Source: Anisakis pegreffii (taxonomy: Eukaryota; Nematoda; Chromadorea; Rhabditida; Anisakidae). From it: 64,000 nucleotides of DNA. Below the pieces are notes generated by a model that saw only the letters and a program-made list of their open reading frames with translations, did not search any database and was not told where the DNA came from. The translations under genes were made by a program, and so were the position numbers. The stretch lies in assembly GCA_035041965.1 (NCBI GenBank), contig JAPYMA010001327.1, positions 1 through 64,000 on the forward strand. Reading direction: 5' to 3'. Positions 24,375 to 35,121 of this stretch are shown piece by piece. Position 1 is the first letter of the stretch; every line of letters begins with the position of its first letter.

Positions 24375-24765
24375 AAAATCTGTGCTATTCTACTCCATTC
24401 CTCTCTTCAACGGTTCTGTTCTGTTCTATCCTGTGCGTTCCTTGTTTGAGAACCATTCTATTCAATTCCTTGGAATTTCAACTGAAATGGAGACGTCACT
24501 AGTGGTGATAATAATGTCAAAAAAGTTCGTTTATTCCAAATACTATAGTTCAGGCTGAGCTTCACTCCAGTCCTAAGCTTAGTCTGAGGCTGATTTTTAT
24601 CTCAAACTCAGGTTGAAGTTTGCCCTCAGCTTAGGCTGGATCTAATCCGGGGCTTGGGCTGAGGTTCACTCCGGGTTTTGATTGAGGCTCCGGTTTAAAT
24701 TAAGGCTTACTTCGGGCTAGTCTGAGGCTTATCCCAGGCCTACACTGAAGCTTACTCTAATATTA
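24375..24765. repeat. MITE-like copy followed by GGCTGAGGCTT-type degenerate repeat
   Basis: 24375-24500 is a fourth copy of the TTCTGTTC repeat ending near GACGTCACTAGTGG. From 24545 to 24765 degenerate units of CAGGCTGAGGCTTACTCC follow, the same kind of low-complexity tract as 6700-6905 and 57480-57540. Confidence 0.55.
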
Positions 24766-27700
24766 CTACGTATAATGAAGCAGCATTTTCTTTTTTGAAT
24801 AAGTTCGAACTGGAGATAGATTTTCACTAGTGTTTTCATCAGGAAGCGTTACAATCATTTACTGTATATGATTGTAACGTTCTCTATGAAATCCTTTCCC
24901 ACACATTCAATATCCAAAAAAGTGGTCGCGATGATTCGTCCTGTTGTCGAAACGACAGCGGTAAGATGTCATATGCCCACACAAGGTACCGAGATCATAT
25001 GCCCACAAAAAAATTAGTTTCGGCAATTGGCAGGCTGCCAACCGAATGCATTTTGACATGTAGCCGAAATTTTCGAAGGATCCCGATCTGCTAGTCATTG
25101 ATCGCCGAAAATTTCGGCAGTTCGTTTGGGGGCTTCTGCACCGACTTTGGCATTGCTGCTAGCATCAGCCGGTAGGTGTTTGGGTAGTTGTTTGATTCTG
25201 TGATCCTTTTTTTGAACGTTCATTCTGCATTATGTGAATTTGATTTTGCTAATTCTACTTGAAAGAAGGTCCCCTGAAGAGTTGGAACATTGTTGGATAG
25301 AGAAGAGTGGGAGTGGAAGTGTGAGCATAGCACTGAGATCAAGCATCAGCCTAAGTCAACTTTTAGCCTAAAGTTAAGCCAATGGTTAGCTTAATCCTGT
25401 TCGGACTATCAAGTTTTCGACGGCTTTGCACTAACCCTTGAAACCTTCATAAAATACATCTGATCTCAGCGAATATCACTTATGCGTACAGCTAATACCT
25501 TATCAAGTCAAATCAGTGCAAATATATTTTTTGGGAATGCGGTACTGAACAATTTCGTATGTATCACGCATTGCTGATCAAATAATCGGCTTGTGAAATA
25601 AGATCTTTATCAAGTAGCATTCGTATATGTGTAACTTATTTCAATTATCCACCGAGATGAACATCCAGTTTAATCGATTTCCGTTGCCGCGTCTTTTGTT
25701 TGTCACTTGATATTTCAGTGATCCGTTCATCCGTCGAAGTTATCGAGAAAAACGTTTTGTTCGTAGTGTCTCGGTTTATTTTAGTCGGTAATCACTGATT
25801 TCACCGTCAATTCGGCAATTTCCAAATGAAAATTCTCTTTGTCGCGTGCACTTTGCTGTATGTCATACATTCACCCATGTGAATCTGCGTTATCATTGCG
25901 CTAAGTGCAATGGTCCAAGCACAAGCATCACTGTTGATCATAACGCATTGAAAAACATTCTTTGTTCACCAGTACGACAAGCAAACTCTGTCATCTGCTT
26001 ACCATTGTTAGTCGTAGCATCACTCGTCTTGCACTTACATTATACCTTGTGGGTGGTCGCCCAAAACATTTGTTTGATGTAGTCGGTCGTTCTGGTGCGT
26101 TACACTATAGGGTCAAGCTTAGATCGGGAGATTGGATGAATGAAGGGAATTCGTTTCAATTTCAAACCATTCATGTAAGGCCTACAAATGGTGGTCAAAG
26201 CGCAAATAGTTATTCAAAATTTGCATTACTCACTATCAGTTAATGATAAATAATGAAAAAAGATGCATTTCTTGTGTCTTTCATCGCTGGTATATGTACC
26301 AACATTCGAGAGGGACGTCAATAACAAACAATAATTATGATATTCGGCATACTCTGCATGCTAATGAGTATGCATTTCTCATACTGAAATTTAGTTCACA
26401 GTTTTGTCATTTAAGTTCAGTGATGAAATTTATTGCAGAACAAAAATGTTATTGATTTAACTCTTTTCAAAAGCCCGAATTCATGATGTTATTCCCCAGG
26501 GAAATTAATCTAATCAGTGTCCTCAGCATCGAGTTGTGGCAGATTTGATGGACTTCCATTTCATTCCACTTGTCACTCATTACAAAACGAAGTAAAACAA
26601 AAGAGATAAGAAAGCGCGACATGAACGAGCGAAATGCTGCGTCGTTTGCTTTGTTCAATTCGTAATATCTATAAAATGTATACTTTAGAAAATGTACTCT
26701 GATAGCAGGCAGGTGTGATATAAATAGATGACACGATTGTGTTGTTGTTTACCGATAAACGGAGGTTAGCTTATTTAAGAGAGGTACAATTTGAGGGTAC
26801 GAACCAAAAAGCAAAGAATCCATTTTCAGAACATTTCTCTAATTCGAGATCACCATCTAAAAATAATGAAAATTTGTTCATTCGTTCCAACAAATATGTT
26901 TACAAACGTTTATTCAAACTGATATGTTTCGAATGTCCTTCTTGGACAGACAAGTCCGTTTATGCGCACTGTTTACAACATCTCTTGTTCACTCGTGCTG
27001 TGTGCCTAGGACTAATGAAGGTGAGGTTTTTTTCTTGACTATGGTAATGTGCGAATGATGCGGTGATGTTGTACGGAACTTAGAAGTGAACAATTGCAGA
27101 ATGATATTGTTTTCGTCATTAACATCTTAAACTGATGTGAGATTTATAAATGTGTTTTGGACAGACATCAATTTTGCATGTGCTGCACGACTTGCTAAGA
27201 TATTGATTCTCATGCTGTGGGAATGACAGCATTTGTTGCGCATTTGCAACAGTTGCTTATATGAATAAAACTTTATCATTTACATTCCTTTCCATCAATC
27301 AAATTAGTCTTTGCATTTTGTATGCTCACTTGAAAGATAGTCGTCAATAATTCAGCCGAGGATGACATCATCCATCAGTCTACTCCATCTTCCCACCTCA
27401 CCTCGGAGAAGATTTTCTTGTTCATATCATTACCGATTAATACTACCTGCAGTATTGCTCTGAGGACAATTCCCCAAATCTCGGCGAGTCCCTGATGAAG
27501 AGTCAGTAATTTGATGTGTGTCAGCTTTTCGATGTGAATCGAACAGCTATTCAATATACTCTCATTCTATCAACTGCTACATCATCTACGAGACGAAAAT
27601 AGAATAATAGAAGAGAAGCATTGGACAGACAAATTTCTTCGCATTCCATTCCTATTGAACTACGTACACATATAAGTGCATTTCTGATAATTAAATTTAA

Positions 27701-28010
27701 GAAAGAGAGTATCGTTCACTATAATCCCATTCCGCAGCTCTATTTCCCATGTTCGAGAAATTTTGATGTGAGATTAACTGTGCATTAGAGTGATTTTTTT
27801 TTCGAACTTCAAAATTTCCAAGTTTAATTTTCATTGGAAACATCAACACATTTCCCCTCTCGATGAAAATTTGTCGAGATTGTTTTTAGCCGGCAATGCA
27901 TCATTTTGGAAGATACAACCGGGAAACTTTCGAAACTAGTGCATTATTGCTCTTCAGTCGAAAGAACAGTTGACCTGACGATCTTTCAGATTTGAAATGA
28001 ACTTTGGTAT
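24766..28010. other. Long intron / inter-exon region, no gene recognised
   Basis: About 24960-25160 holds an imperfect palindrome-rich repeat (CCGAAATTTTCG / CGAAAATTTCGGCAG), with a weaker relative at 45640-45780. A 99-codon frame at 26739 ends beside a GTGAGG donor-like site, but it has no recognisable motif and I do not call it a gene. The rest shows nothing. Confidence 0.45.
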
Positions 28011-28110
28011 AGGTTGTGTCCAGACAAAACGGCATCTTTCAAGAGGAAAGGGGAAAGGGATGGAACATGCGCTTTCCAGGATTTTATTTCTTCGCGAACA
28101 AATAATTGTC
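27830..28110 (+). repeat. Intact copy of the old dispersed repeat (empty site for the hAT)
   Basis: Contains GTCAGGTCAACTG (in reverse orientation), TTTCGAAA and, at 28018-28025, GTCCAGAC. This corresponds to the GTTTAGAC target duplicated around the hAT element at 21431. No insertion is present here. Confidence 0.6.
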
Positions 28111-28249
28111 AGCCTAGTATACATAGATGCTTATTTAACTCATAATCAGTCATAAGCATATCTTATGATCATCTTCTTAAACATCTCCAACAGAATTACT
28201 TCATCGACATATTTTTGTTGTATAATATTTTGTAAACGTCATATTGATT

Positions 28250-29149
28250 CACTTTTCCTCTTTACTTTTAGATTTTTATTGATGTGATATCATTATTATT
28301 GTATTGTTACTTTTATTTATTATTATTTTTGTTTATTTATTATCGTTGTTGTTATTGCTGCAGTTCATTCATTCATTTTACAGTTCCATTGTCTGAATTA
28401 AATTCAAATGCTGAAACAAGGCTTCCGTAAGAATGGTGATAACAATAATAATATTATCATTATCATTACTGACCCTCGCATGACGCATGGTCCAGAGAAT
28501 CCCAGCGGCAACTTTAAGTCTTTCGTAACCTTGTGAATAGTAGTAGTAATAATAATAATAATAATAATAATTTTTAACATGCCATCACGTTGTGTTCGTT
28601 ACAAACATTCTTTCGACATCAAATCAGTAAATGCTTGACGGACATATGGAACATCGTTTCCGTTTTCTGTCAACAGATGAAGTCTAAGAAGGCCTAAATC
28701 GATTAATTATTTCCACATTCATTTACTTCAAATTGATTAAGTTTGGAATGCATTTTCTAAGGAATCGAATCAGCACATAAAAGTGATAATCTGTTAGCGA
28801 TGCCTCTGGAATAATTTGTTGAAAATAGAGCGACTGTCGCTTGCAGTTGTGACAGCGACTCTCCATTCAACCAATAGGAATATGAGCTCCGATGAACTTC
28901 TTGATTTGGGAACATTCAGTGATGCCCAGTCTCCCTTTATATTTTCATAACCTTCTTCGTTCATTCATTCTGGAATCTCTTTAAGAATATTTTGTCGCAA
29001 CATTACTAAAAAGGCCAATCTAGTGGTCTCAACATTGCGAGCTATCAGCTTGTCTTTTCCTTGATTACATTATGTGTCTCTCTCCGACCACATTGTGAAT
29101 TGACGTTTTGTGCAAACCATTTTCCTGATCATTTCCAATTCCCAGTTGC
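28250..29149. other. No gene recognised; short TAA microsatellite
   Basis: TTATTATT-rich sequence at 28270-28340 and (TAA)n at 28538-28571. No coding signal. Confidence 0.55.
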
Positions 29150-29211
29150 ATGAATCCTACCGAAAACTTTTTCTTTTTATTACTTTGTCTGACCCGGATT
29201 CGAGCCAGTAA

Positions 29212-29450
29212 TTATTTTTTGCACAATATAGGTGCTTCAGAGAGAGCTTGCCTTATTTGTGTCTGCCACGCGGCACTTGCTGATTGCTGGATTTTGCTTG
29301 ACCAGCGAGTGCTCTCGATTACGCGGTTCACTAGCGACTTCTTGTTCGGATCATCCTTCCGGCGATAGTCTTTATCAACAAACAGAGCAATACAATAAAT
29401 CACGAATATGGCACACAAATTATATGCAATCTGCAGACGACACCTAATAA
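29212..29450 (-). CDS. Candidate C-terminal exon of a minus-strand multi-span membrane protein
   Basis: On the minus strand, an acceptor-like CTTATTAG is followed by an open frame. It reads CRLQIAYNLCAIFVIYCIALFV (a likely membrane span), then a basic hydrophilic tail with DKDYRRKDDPNKKSLVNRV and WSSKIQQSASAAWQTQI, ending LCKK and a stop. Base and codon use look coding and unlike the flanks. Together with the frames at 29806-30045 and about 30130-30272 it gives four hydrophobic segments in order, as in a tetraspan-type protein. I do not recognise the family. The overlapping + frame (29150-29368) is taken as its shadow. It lies inside the large intron of the guanylate-cyclase gene, on the opposite strand. 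Confidence 0.45.
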
Positions 29451-29805
29451 GTAATACAAGTCCTATATAAAGAAATATATGTCGTGAAAGTATTCATTAC
29501 AATTTGTGCCGGGGATTGCCGATGGCTGCACTAAGGTGACTTCACTAATGTGTATCCTCTCTATCGCGGTGTTTGCACGTATTCCACCATTTAATTGTCG
29601 CCCGTATCACATTCTTCTTTCCTTGACATCATCTTCCCGCGCAGCTAACGATATGAGTGCATGAAATCATCCGTTTTAATGAAATTCTAATTTCGATTAT
29701 TGATTTGAAGTGTAGAGCATAAAAATGTAAAACTACTTTCTTGTGATGCCCAATCATTCCTACGGAGAGGGACTCAAAATAAGCGCGAAAATATGTTCCC
29801 CTTGA

Positions 29806-30045
29806 TCAGTTGAACGTGCGCCCAATGATCGCTTGGAACAGCTGTTTGAAACAACAACGATTTTGATTAATGTAACCGAATAGATCCATAGCGATCGACA
29901 TGGTAAATATTCCACAACCAAGTAATAAGGAATGCCCGTTGTCATAAATATTTCGAATAATTAAGCATAGCCGAATAAAAGTCCAATAAACAATCGTAAC
30001 AACAATGGCAAAAAGATAGGCAAACCAGGTGTCCAATGTCCGATT
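29806..30045 (-). CDS. Candidate middle exon with two membrane spans (same gene)
   Basis: The minus-strand frame has no ATG at its start, so it would be an internal exon. It encodes WFAYLFAIVVTIVYWTFIRL (span 2), a short IRNIYDNGH loop, and LLLGCGIFTMSIAMDLFGYI (span 3), then a Cys-Cys pair and a stop near 29806. The donor to the 29450 exon was not resolved. A good GT is not obvious before the stop, so the locus may be decaying or the true exon may end earlier. Confidence 0.4.
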   Translation of the reverse strand, partial: NRTLDTWFAYLFAIVVTIVYWTFIRLCLIIRNIYDNGHSLLLGCGIFTMSIAMDLFGYINQNRCCFKQLFQAIIGRTFN

Positions 30046-30129
30046 AACATGTAATGCCTTTCAGATGTTTTTTTTTTAGATCAGCTAGACTTTCATTAAA
30101 TTCTTTGTAATCGTTCGATCAGATATCAT

Positions 30130-30275
30130 CATCACCCTCATCAGTATTATCTTCATTGCTGTCTTCGAATAAACATTTACTACTTTCATCACCTGATGAC
30201 ATTGAAGCACATATAATTGCACAACAAACACAAAGCAAAAATCCCGCAGTAAGAACTGTGCAAATTTTGATTGCG
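30130..30275 (-). CDS. Candidate first span and acidic loop (same gene)
   Basis: The minus-strand frame reads KICTVLTAGFLLCVCCAII (span 1) and then a strongly acidic Ser/Asp/Glu loop with one Cys, ending in a stop at about 30119. Beyond that stop the same frame continues with coding-like charged residues (SNDYKEFNESLADLKKKH) for about 20 codons. This suggests either an intron I cannot place or a degenerate copy. Function unknown. Confidence 0.35.
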
Positions 30276-30279
30276 AGAC

Positions 30280-31237
30280 TTATTTAGCTGGTTTATTGTA
30301 TTGCCGCTTTGCGGTGCATGGCTATGATAAAAGAATGATGTTTTCGTTTATTTTCATTCTTAACGATACAGTAACATTTAGAAGCATTAACATATGTTAA
30401 GATTCCATAAAAAATTGTTGTATTATGAGTAAACAGTAAAGTAGATAGAGTCGAGCTTGAAAAGTTTTCTTCGCCTCCAATTACGTAAAACGTAAAACAA
30501 TTTCGTTCGTGCGAGAGTTAATGTCGACTCGCTCCGTATGAGCGCAGTTAATAAATCAGCAGGTCGCGATAATTTAATCACATTGGCCGCAGATCAATGC
30601 ATCGAAGTAATTAATAAATTTCTCATGTGTATGAAATTGAATTGAAAATGTTGTTACATATATAGGCTCATTAGACGTGTACAAATGGGCAACAATGCTC
30701 AAATAGTGCCATTTTCATTAGTTAAAATTGGTAGAGTAATGTTCATCAAACAATGCTATCTGCAGCTGATTGCAGAGCATTGTTTTTTGTTGTGTTTGTG
30801 ATACACTTATTGAACCTGCATTCAGAATGTTTCTGGAAAGATGATAGAACATTGGCATTGTTATGCAGTTGTGCTCGTTTCGTTATGCATCACACTTTAA
30901 GAATAAATGCTTGCGTTCGCTAATGGCATGTATTTAGTTGCGAAATCACCTGGGTCCATTACTCATCAATCATGCTCATTCCATTAGTACTTACATCCGC
31001 ATCACAATTTTGCATTTGATGGGAATCTGCTGGTCTGGCTGTACTCATTAGCGTTTGATCACTCAGTTGAAACCGACGTGCATTGCTGTTCGTCGAGATC
31101 TATGATTTTTTTTAGGTAAATTACTTGGCTATTAGCAAGATTGTTCATTAGTGCAAATATGATCTTACACGGGGAAGTAAATATTGTAAAGGGTTGATGA
31201 AATCAAATATCAGACGAGCTTATGAAATGGAGGATAC
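30280..31237. other. No gene recognised
   Basis: Intronic/inter-exon AT-rich sequence with no supported exon or repeat. Confidence 0.5.
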
Positions 31238-31545
31238 CAGTGGTAGGCAACAGCGCGCTGTTCGCTATTCCGCTACTAGCACAGCCACTTTTTTCGGTAG
31301 CGCGATACCTCGTTACTTTTTTCATTACTCATTAATGAAAAAGCAATGGTAACTTGTAGCGGAAATTGTAGTGATAACTTTGACTACAATTGTTTGTTAC
31401 CGGCGTAAGGTAGCAAAAGCTTGCGATATTTTCCTTTGTTAGCGTTTTCGCGAGCCACTTTTTTTTGAGACTTCTGCTAAATTATTACTTCTCGTCTGTA
31501 AGGGAATGCTTATTTTCCTTAGAATCAAGATATTTAAAATACATA
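31238..31545 (+). repeat. CAGTGG-starting interspersed repeat, copy 2
   Basis: Second copy of the 4496-4765 repeat: CAGTGGTAGGCAACAGCGCGCTGTTCGCTATTCCGC, then TAGCGCGATACCTCG and T-runs, to GGAATGCTTATTTTC. Ends incompletely resolved. Confidence 0.5.
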
Positions 31546-33915
31546 TTTACGCTTTAGTACTGAAAAGCGTTCGATTCAAACTCATTGTGTTCGTACTCGT
31601 CCTAACTGGTGGAAGTTAAATGTTTAATCATACCGCAAACACTTGCTATAAGTGCATCACTAGCTTCCGTCTGAACGCGCTCAATAAGTTACGAGACAGC
31701 TTAGTGAAGTTTTCTTCACTGGGATATGAATGTTCTCGCTTGGAAAGAATATGAATGATATTTATTCGCATAATAATATATGCAGTAGAGTTTGGTGCAA
31801 ATGATTACAACATGGTGATTAAACTGCTCCAACTGTAGCTGAGCGGAGGAGAAAGGATGAAAAAAGAGAAAAGAAATTAGAAAATTATACACCCTATCAT
31901 AAAGGATATCAAGTATTTCAGTCATATGATACCTCAATCATTAAAACAGAAGTAAATAAAATTAGATGGGTGAAGTAACTTCTTCTTCTGATTTTTTTCT
32001 CTCTCTCTCTTGTTAAATGGCTATCGTGATTTTAGCGGATGAATGAATCCGATTTCATCTGGTGAATAGATCGAAGTGTGCATTCATTTATTTGAAGCAA
32101 TTTGAAGGAGACAGTGTTTTGAGACGGTAGATTTCAGGCCTCAACAATTCTATTTGCAAATGAGTGTTTGATTTGCAGCTTTTAACGGCCAGTTCGAGAA
32201 AGCTGTTTTGGCGGGTTCGTTCATTGCGTGAGGAAAATTGGAGAAATGCTCCCACTGGGAGATCAACCTGATGTTGAGTGATGTTTTAGGGTACACAAAG
32301 ATTAATATAAATCTTTTGCAGTTTTAAAGTTCTCGATACTGATAGTTTATCTTGGTATTCGGATGCGTTCCTGAAATTTCCACATTGTCTCTTGAAGGTG
32401 AATTTTTTTTTTTGAAATCCATCTCCAAGGTATTAGGATTAGAGTGAAACCTGAAAGAAACGACGTATTATAGAACCAAGCGAACACAGGCTACAAATAA
32501 TTCTCAGTAATATTTTTGTTGTTTTTGCAAGTTTGATTTCTTGCTTTATAATGATGAGTCCAGTGATTCATATCACTCGAATGAGTGCACAGCACATTTT
32601 GAATAATCAGTCCAAAATCATGATTGACTTAGGATTTCATCATCTACGTAGTATTGATTAAATTCATCCGATCATTGCTTCAATGGCAATAACAGCAAGC
32701 GCTCACTAACTGCATTCAAATATCTGCTAGTCACACAGCCCACCACTCAAACGTATACGATGTTTGTCAATCGTTACAGCCATCCTTGCGTTTATCAACC
32801 CGATGAATTATTCACTCGCTTTTAGTTGTTAGTTATATCCACTCTTAAAATGAATCAAGCAACAAGCAAAGCAACCAACCCTTTGCATTCATAGGTACTA
32901 ACATCTCACCATTGAGCGTTTGTGCTCAGCTCAGCTCAATACTGAAACAACGCCATTGCGATCATCTACATTCAACAACTAACAGCGTAGTATGCTTGTA
33001 AGCAGCATCTCCAAGACTAGCAACAAACTATTGGCGTGCTACGAGAGCCTGCCTCAAAGAGCGGGACAGGAGCCGATCGACCGGATTGCCTGCCTGCCTG
33101 TCGAGCCAAGCAGAGCCATAAATGTTAGAGCTAACGCTGTGTATGCTACGTCTAATCCCTCATCGTATTTTCAACTCACGGTTTCGAGCCTCCTTCTTTA
33201 ACAAATCGTTCCGCACTCACAGCCGCGATAAACATCCAGCGTCTTTTTCCATTTGGCTATGTGAAGTGCCTTCCTTCCTTCCCCAGATATCTACCTTCTG
33301 ATTAGTCGATGCTGAATCCCGAAACTGTAATCAAAGAAATTGCCACTTCACATCCATCTATCTGTTAATTAATGCACAGTGTTGTGATTAGATCACGTAA
33401 CACCAATACGCCTATCGATTCTGATCAGGCATTGAACGTGTTTTTATTACGTCTTTCTTTTCGTTCCGTTGTGATTATTATTGTTGTTTACAATCAGTCG
33501 TAATATGTCTTCTTATAATATCTTGCGTCAGATGAACGAACTGTAATCAAAAGCAACGCGATGAATGAGATTGATAGTTGTTGATCTAAATAAATGAGAA
33601 CAACAACAAACTAATTTGCCTTATTCGATACTATTATTTCATATCTGCGATGAGCTAATCATATCTTCCACAGCTAATCACAAAGCAAGTTCAAACAACG
33701 CAAATTAGTACACACCCTAAATGTTTTATTGAATGCGTTCGCTCGCTCGCTATTTGTTAATATTCGACTGTTCTGAGTTGGAGTCGTGCGTTTGCACTGT
33801 TTTGTTCACTAGTTGCTGCTCACCACCATATACGGCCGGTCGACCAGTTAGTATTATCATCAGTGTAATCTTTATCATCGCTGTTATTGCATCATCACTA
33901 TTATTGGAGCGATCT
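31546..33915. other. No gene recognised; upstream region of exon B
   Basis: Nothing convincingly coding. A more GC-rich patch at about 33034-33130 sits about 1.2 kb upstream of exon B and could be part of a promoter or 5' untranslated exon. That is inference only. Confidence 0.4.
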
Positions 33916-33919
33916 AATT

Positions 33920-34008
33920 CGATTGATTGATTGAGTGATTGATTGGTTGATTGATTGATTGACTGATTGATTGATGTTTAATGATCTCTAAACGAACGAA
34001 CGAACGAA
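33920..34008. repeat. (TGAT)n and (CGAA)n short tandem repeats
   Basis: GATTGATTGATTGAGTGATTGATTGG... at 33920-33976 and AACGAACGAACGAACGAA at 33991-34008, just upstream of exon B. Confidence 0.9.
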
Positions 34009-34286
34009 TACAGTAGCAGCAATAGCATTTGTGAATTGTCGAGAACAGGAGAGAACAAGAGTTCATTTGATTCGGATTGAAATTGCTTCACTCGCACCTG
34101 TTGTGTTCGTTGAGAAGCGCTCTGGATCGGCATGTGAATGCTGCAGCAGCCTCTCGCTCAGTAATGTCGTTGCTCAAACAGATGCTCAACTTGGCGTCGA
34201 CGTCTTTTCTGATGCATGAAAGAGCAGCTATCTCGAGCACACTGCTCGTTTCACCCCAACAGTTATTCTTTCGCCGTTATCGTTCC

Positions 34287-35121
34287 ATGACCAATTCCAA
34301 TTCGTTTATTCTTCTGATATTACTCTTTTTACACGCTCAGTTAGCGTCGTCAATCACATCTACAGTCAAATTGCCTTTTAATGTAATTCTCGTATTACCT
34401 GAAAAAGAATCGAATAATGATAAATTTGGCATCACAATGGACAAGGCAAAGCCCGTTGTTGAAATTAGTGTTGAAGATGTGGTTAAAGCTGGCTGGATGC
34501 CTCGAAAGTTCATTAACTTTACGTACCATGACTCAAGGTATTGGGAGGATGCGATTCTAGCCGAGCGTTGGGCAACGGTTGGAGTGGTTGATGCATATTG
34601 CGCAGGGCGTTTGGATGCAATCTTGGGATTCGCAGATAGTTACAGCTTAGCCACAGTAGCGAAAGTTAGCGCTGGCTTTGGGAATGGTGTGCCAGTGATT
34701 ACTACCGCAGGCATGACATCTATGTTGGGAGCTCAAAAGACATACCCATTCTTGACACGTATGCAGGGCAGTTATCGACAAATGGCTGATAGTATCTACA
34801 AATTGATAGCATATAAAGGTGAAGAGAAGATAGCCAAGTCGCATTCTACAATCGGCTATCAGAACTTGATTTTTATGTATCATGACAAACGACGAGCCAT
34901 CAATCGACCGCAGGTGTCCACTGGTGAGCAAGTGGGCGAAGATCTATCAAGTCACTGCTACTTTTCGTTATATGCTATCAAGATGTTCTTCACCGAGAAG
35001 AGTCTTTTCTTCAAGGAGGCATGGAAAATTCAGACACCATCACTGGCATTCGACGAGGAGATTCAGCGAACTACTGAAGAAGTTAAGAGCTGGCTGAAAA
35101 TTGTTTCCGAGTTAGCAAATG
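34287..35121 (+). CDS. gcy-28: Receptor guanylate cyclase, alternative N-terminal exon B
   Basis: Second alternative N-terminal half of the ANF-receptor domain. The frame is open from 34077, but I place the start at ATG 34287. This Met begins a clean signal peptide (MTNSNSFILLILLFLHAQLA), and the upstream residues are Arg/Ser-rich with no leader. The mature part has FNVILVLPEKES, KFGITMDKAKPVVE, YCAGRLDAILGFADSYSLAT and NGVPVITTAGMTSMLGA, plus an NFT glycosylation sequon. SSHCYFSLYAIK supplies the Cys expected to bridge to the shared exon. It ends AAT G|GTATGT, phase 1, and joins 46895 in frame. Length is 278 codons plus 1 base. It has a longer loop than A and C after DSR (WEDAILAERWATV) and an insertion before the GYQNLIFMY strand. 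Confidence 0.9.
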
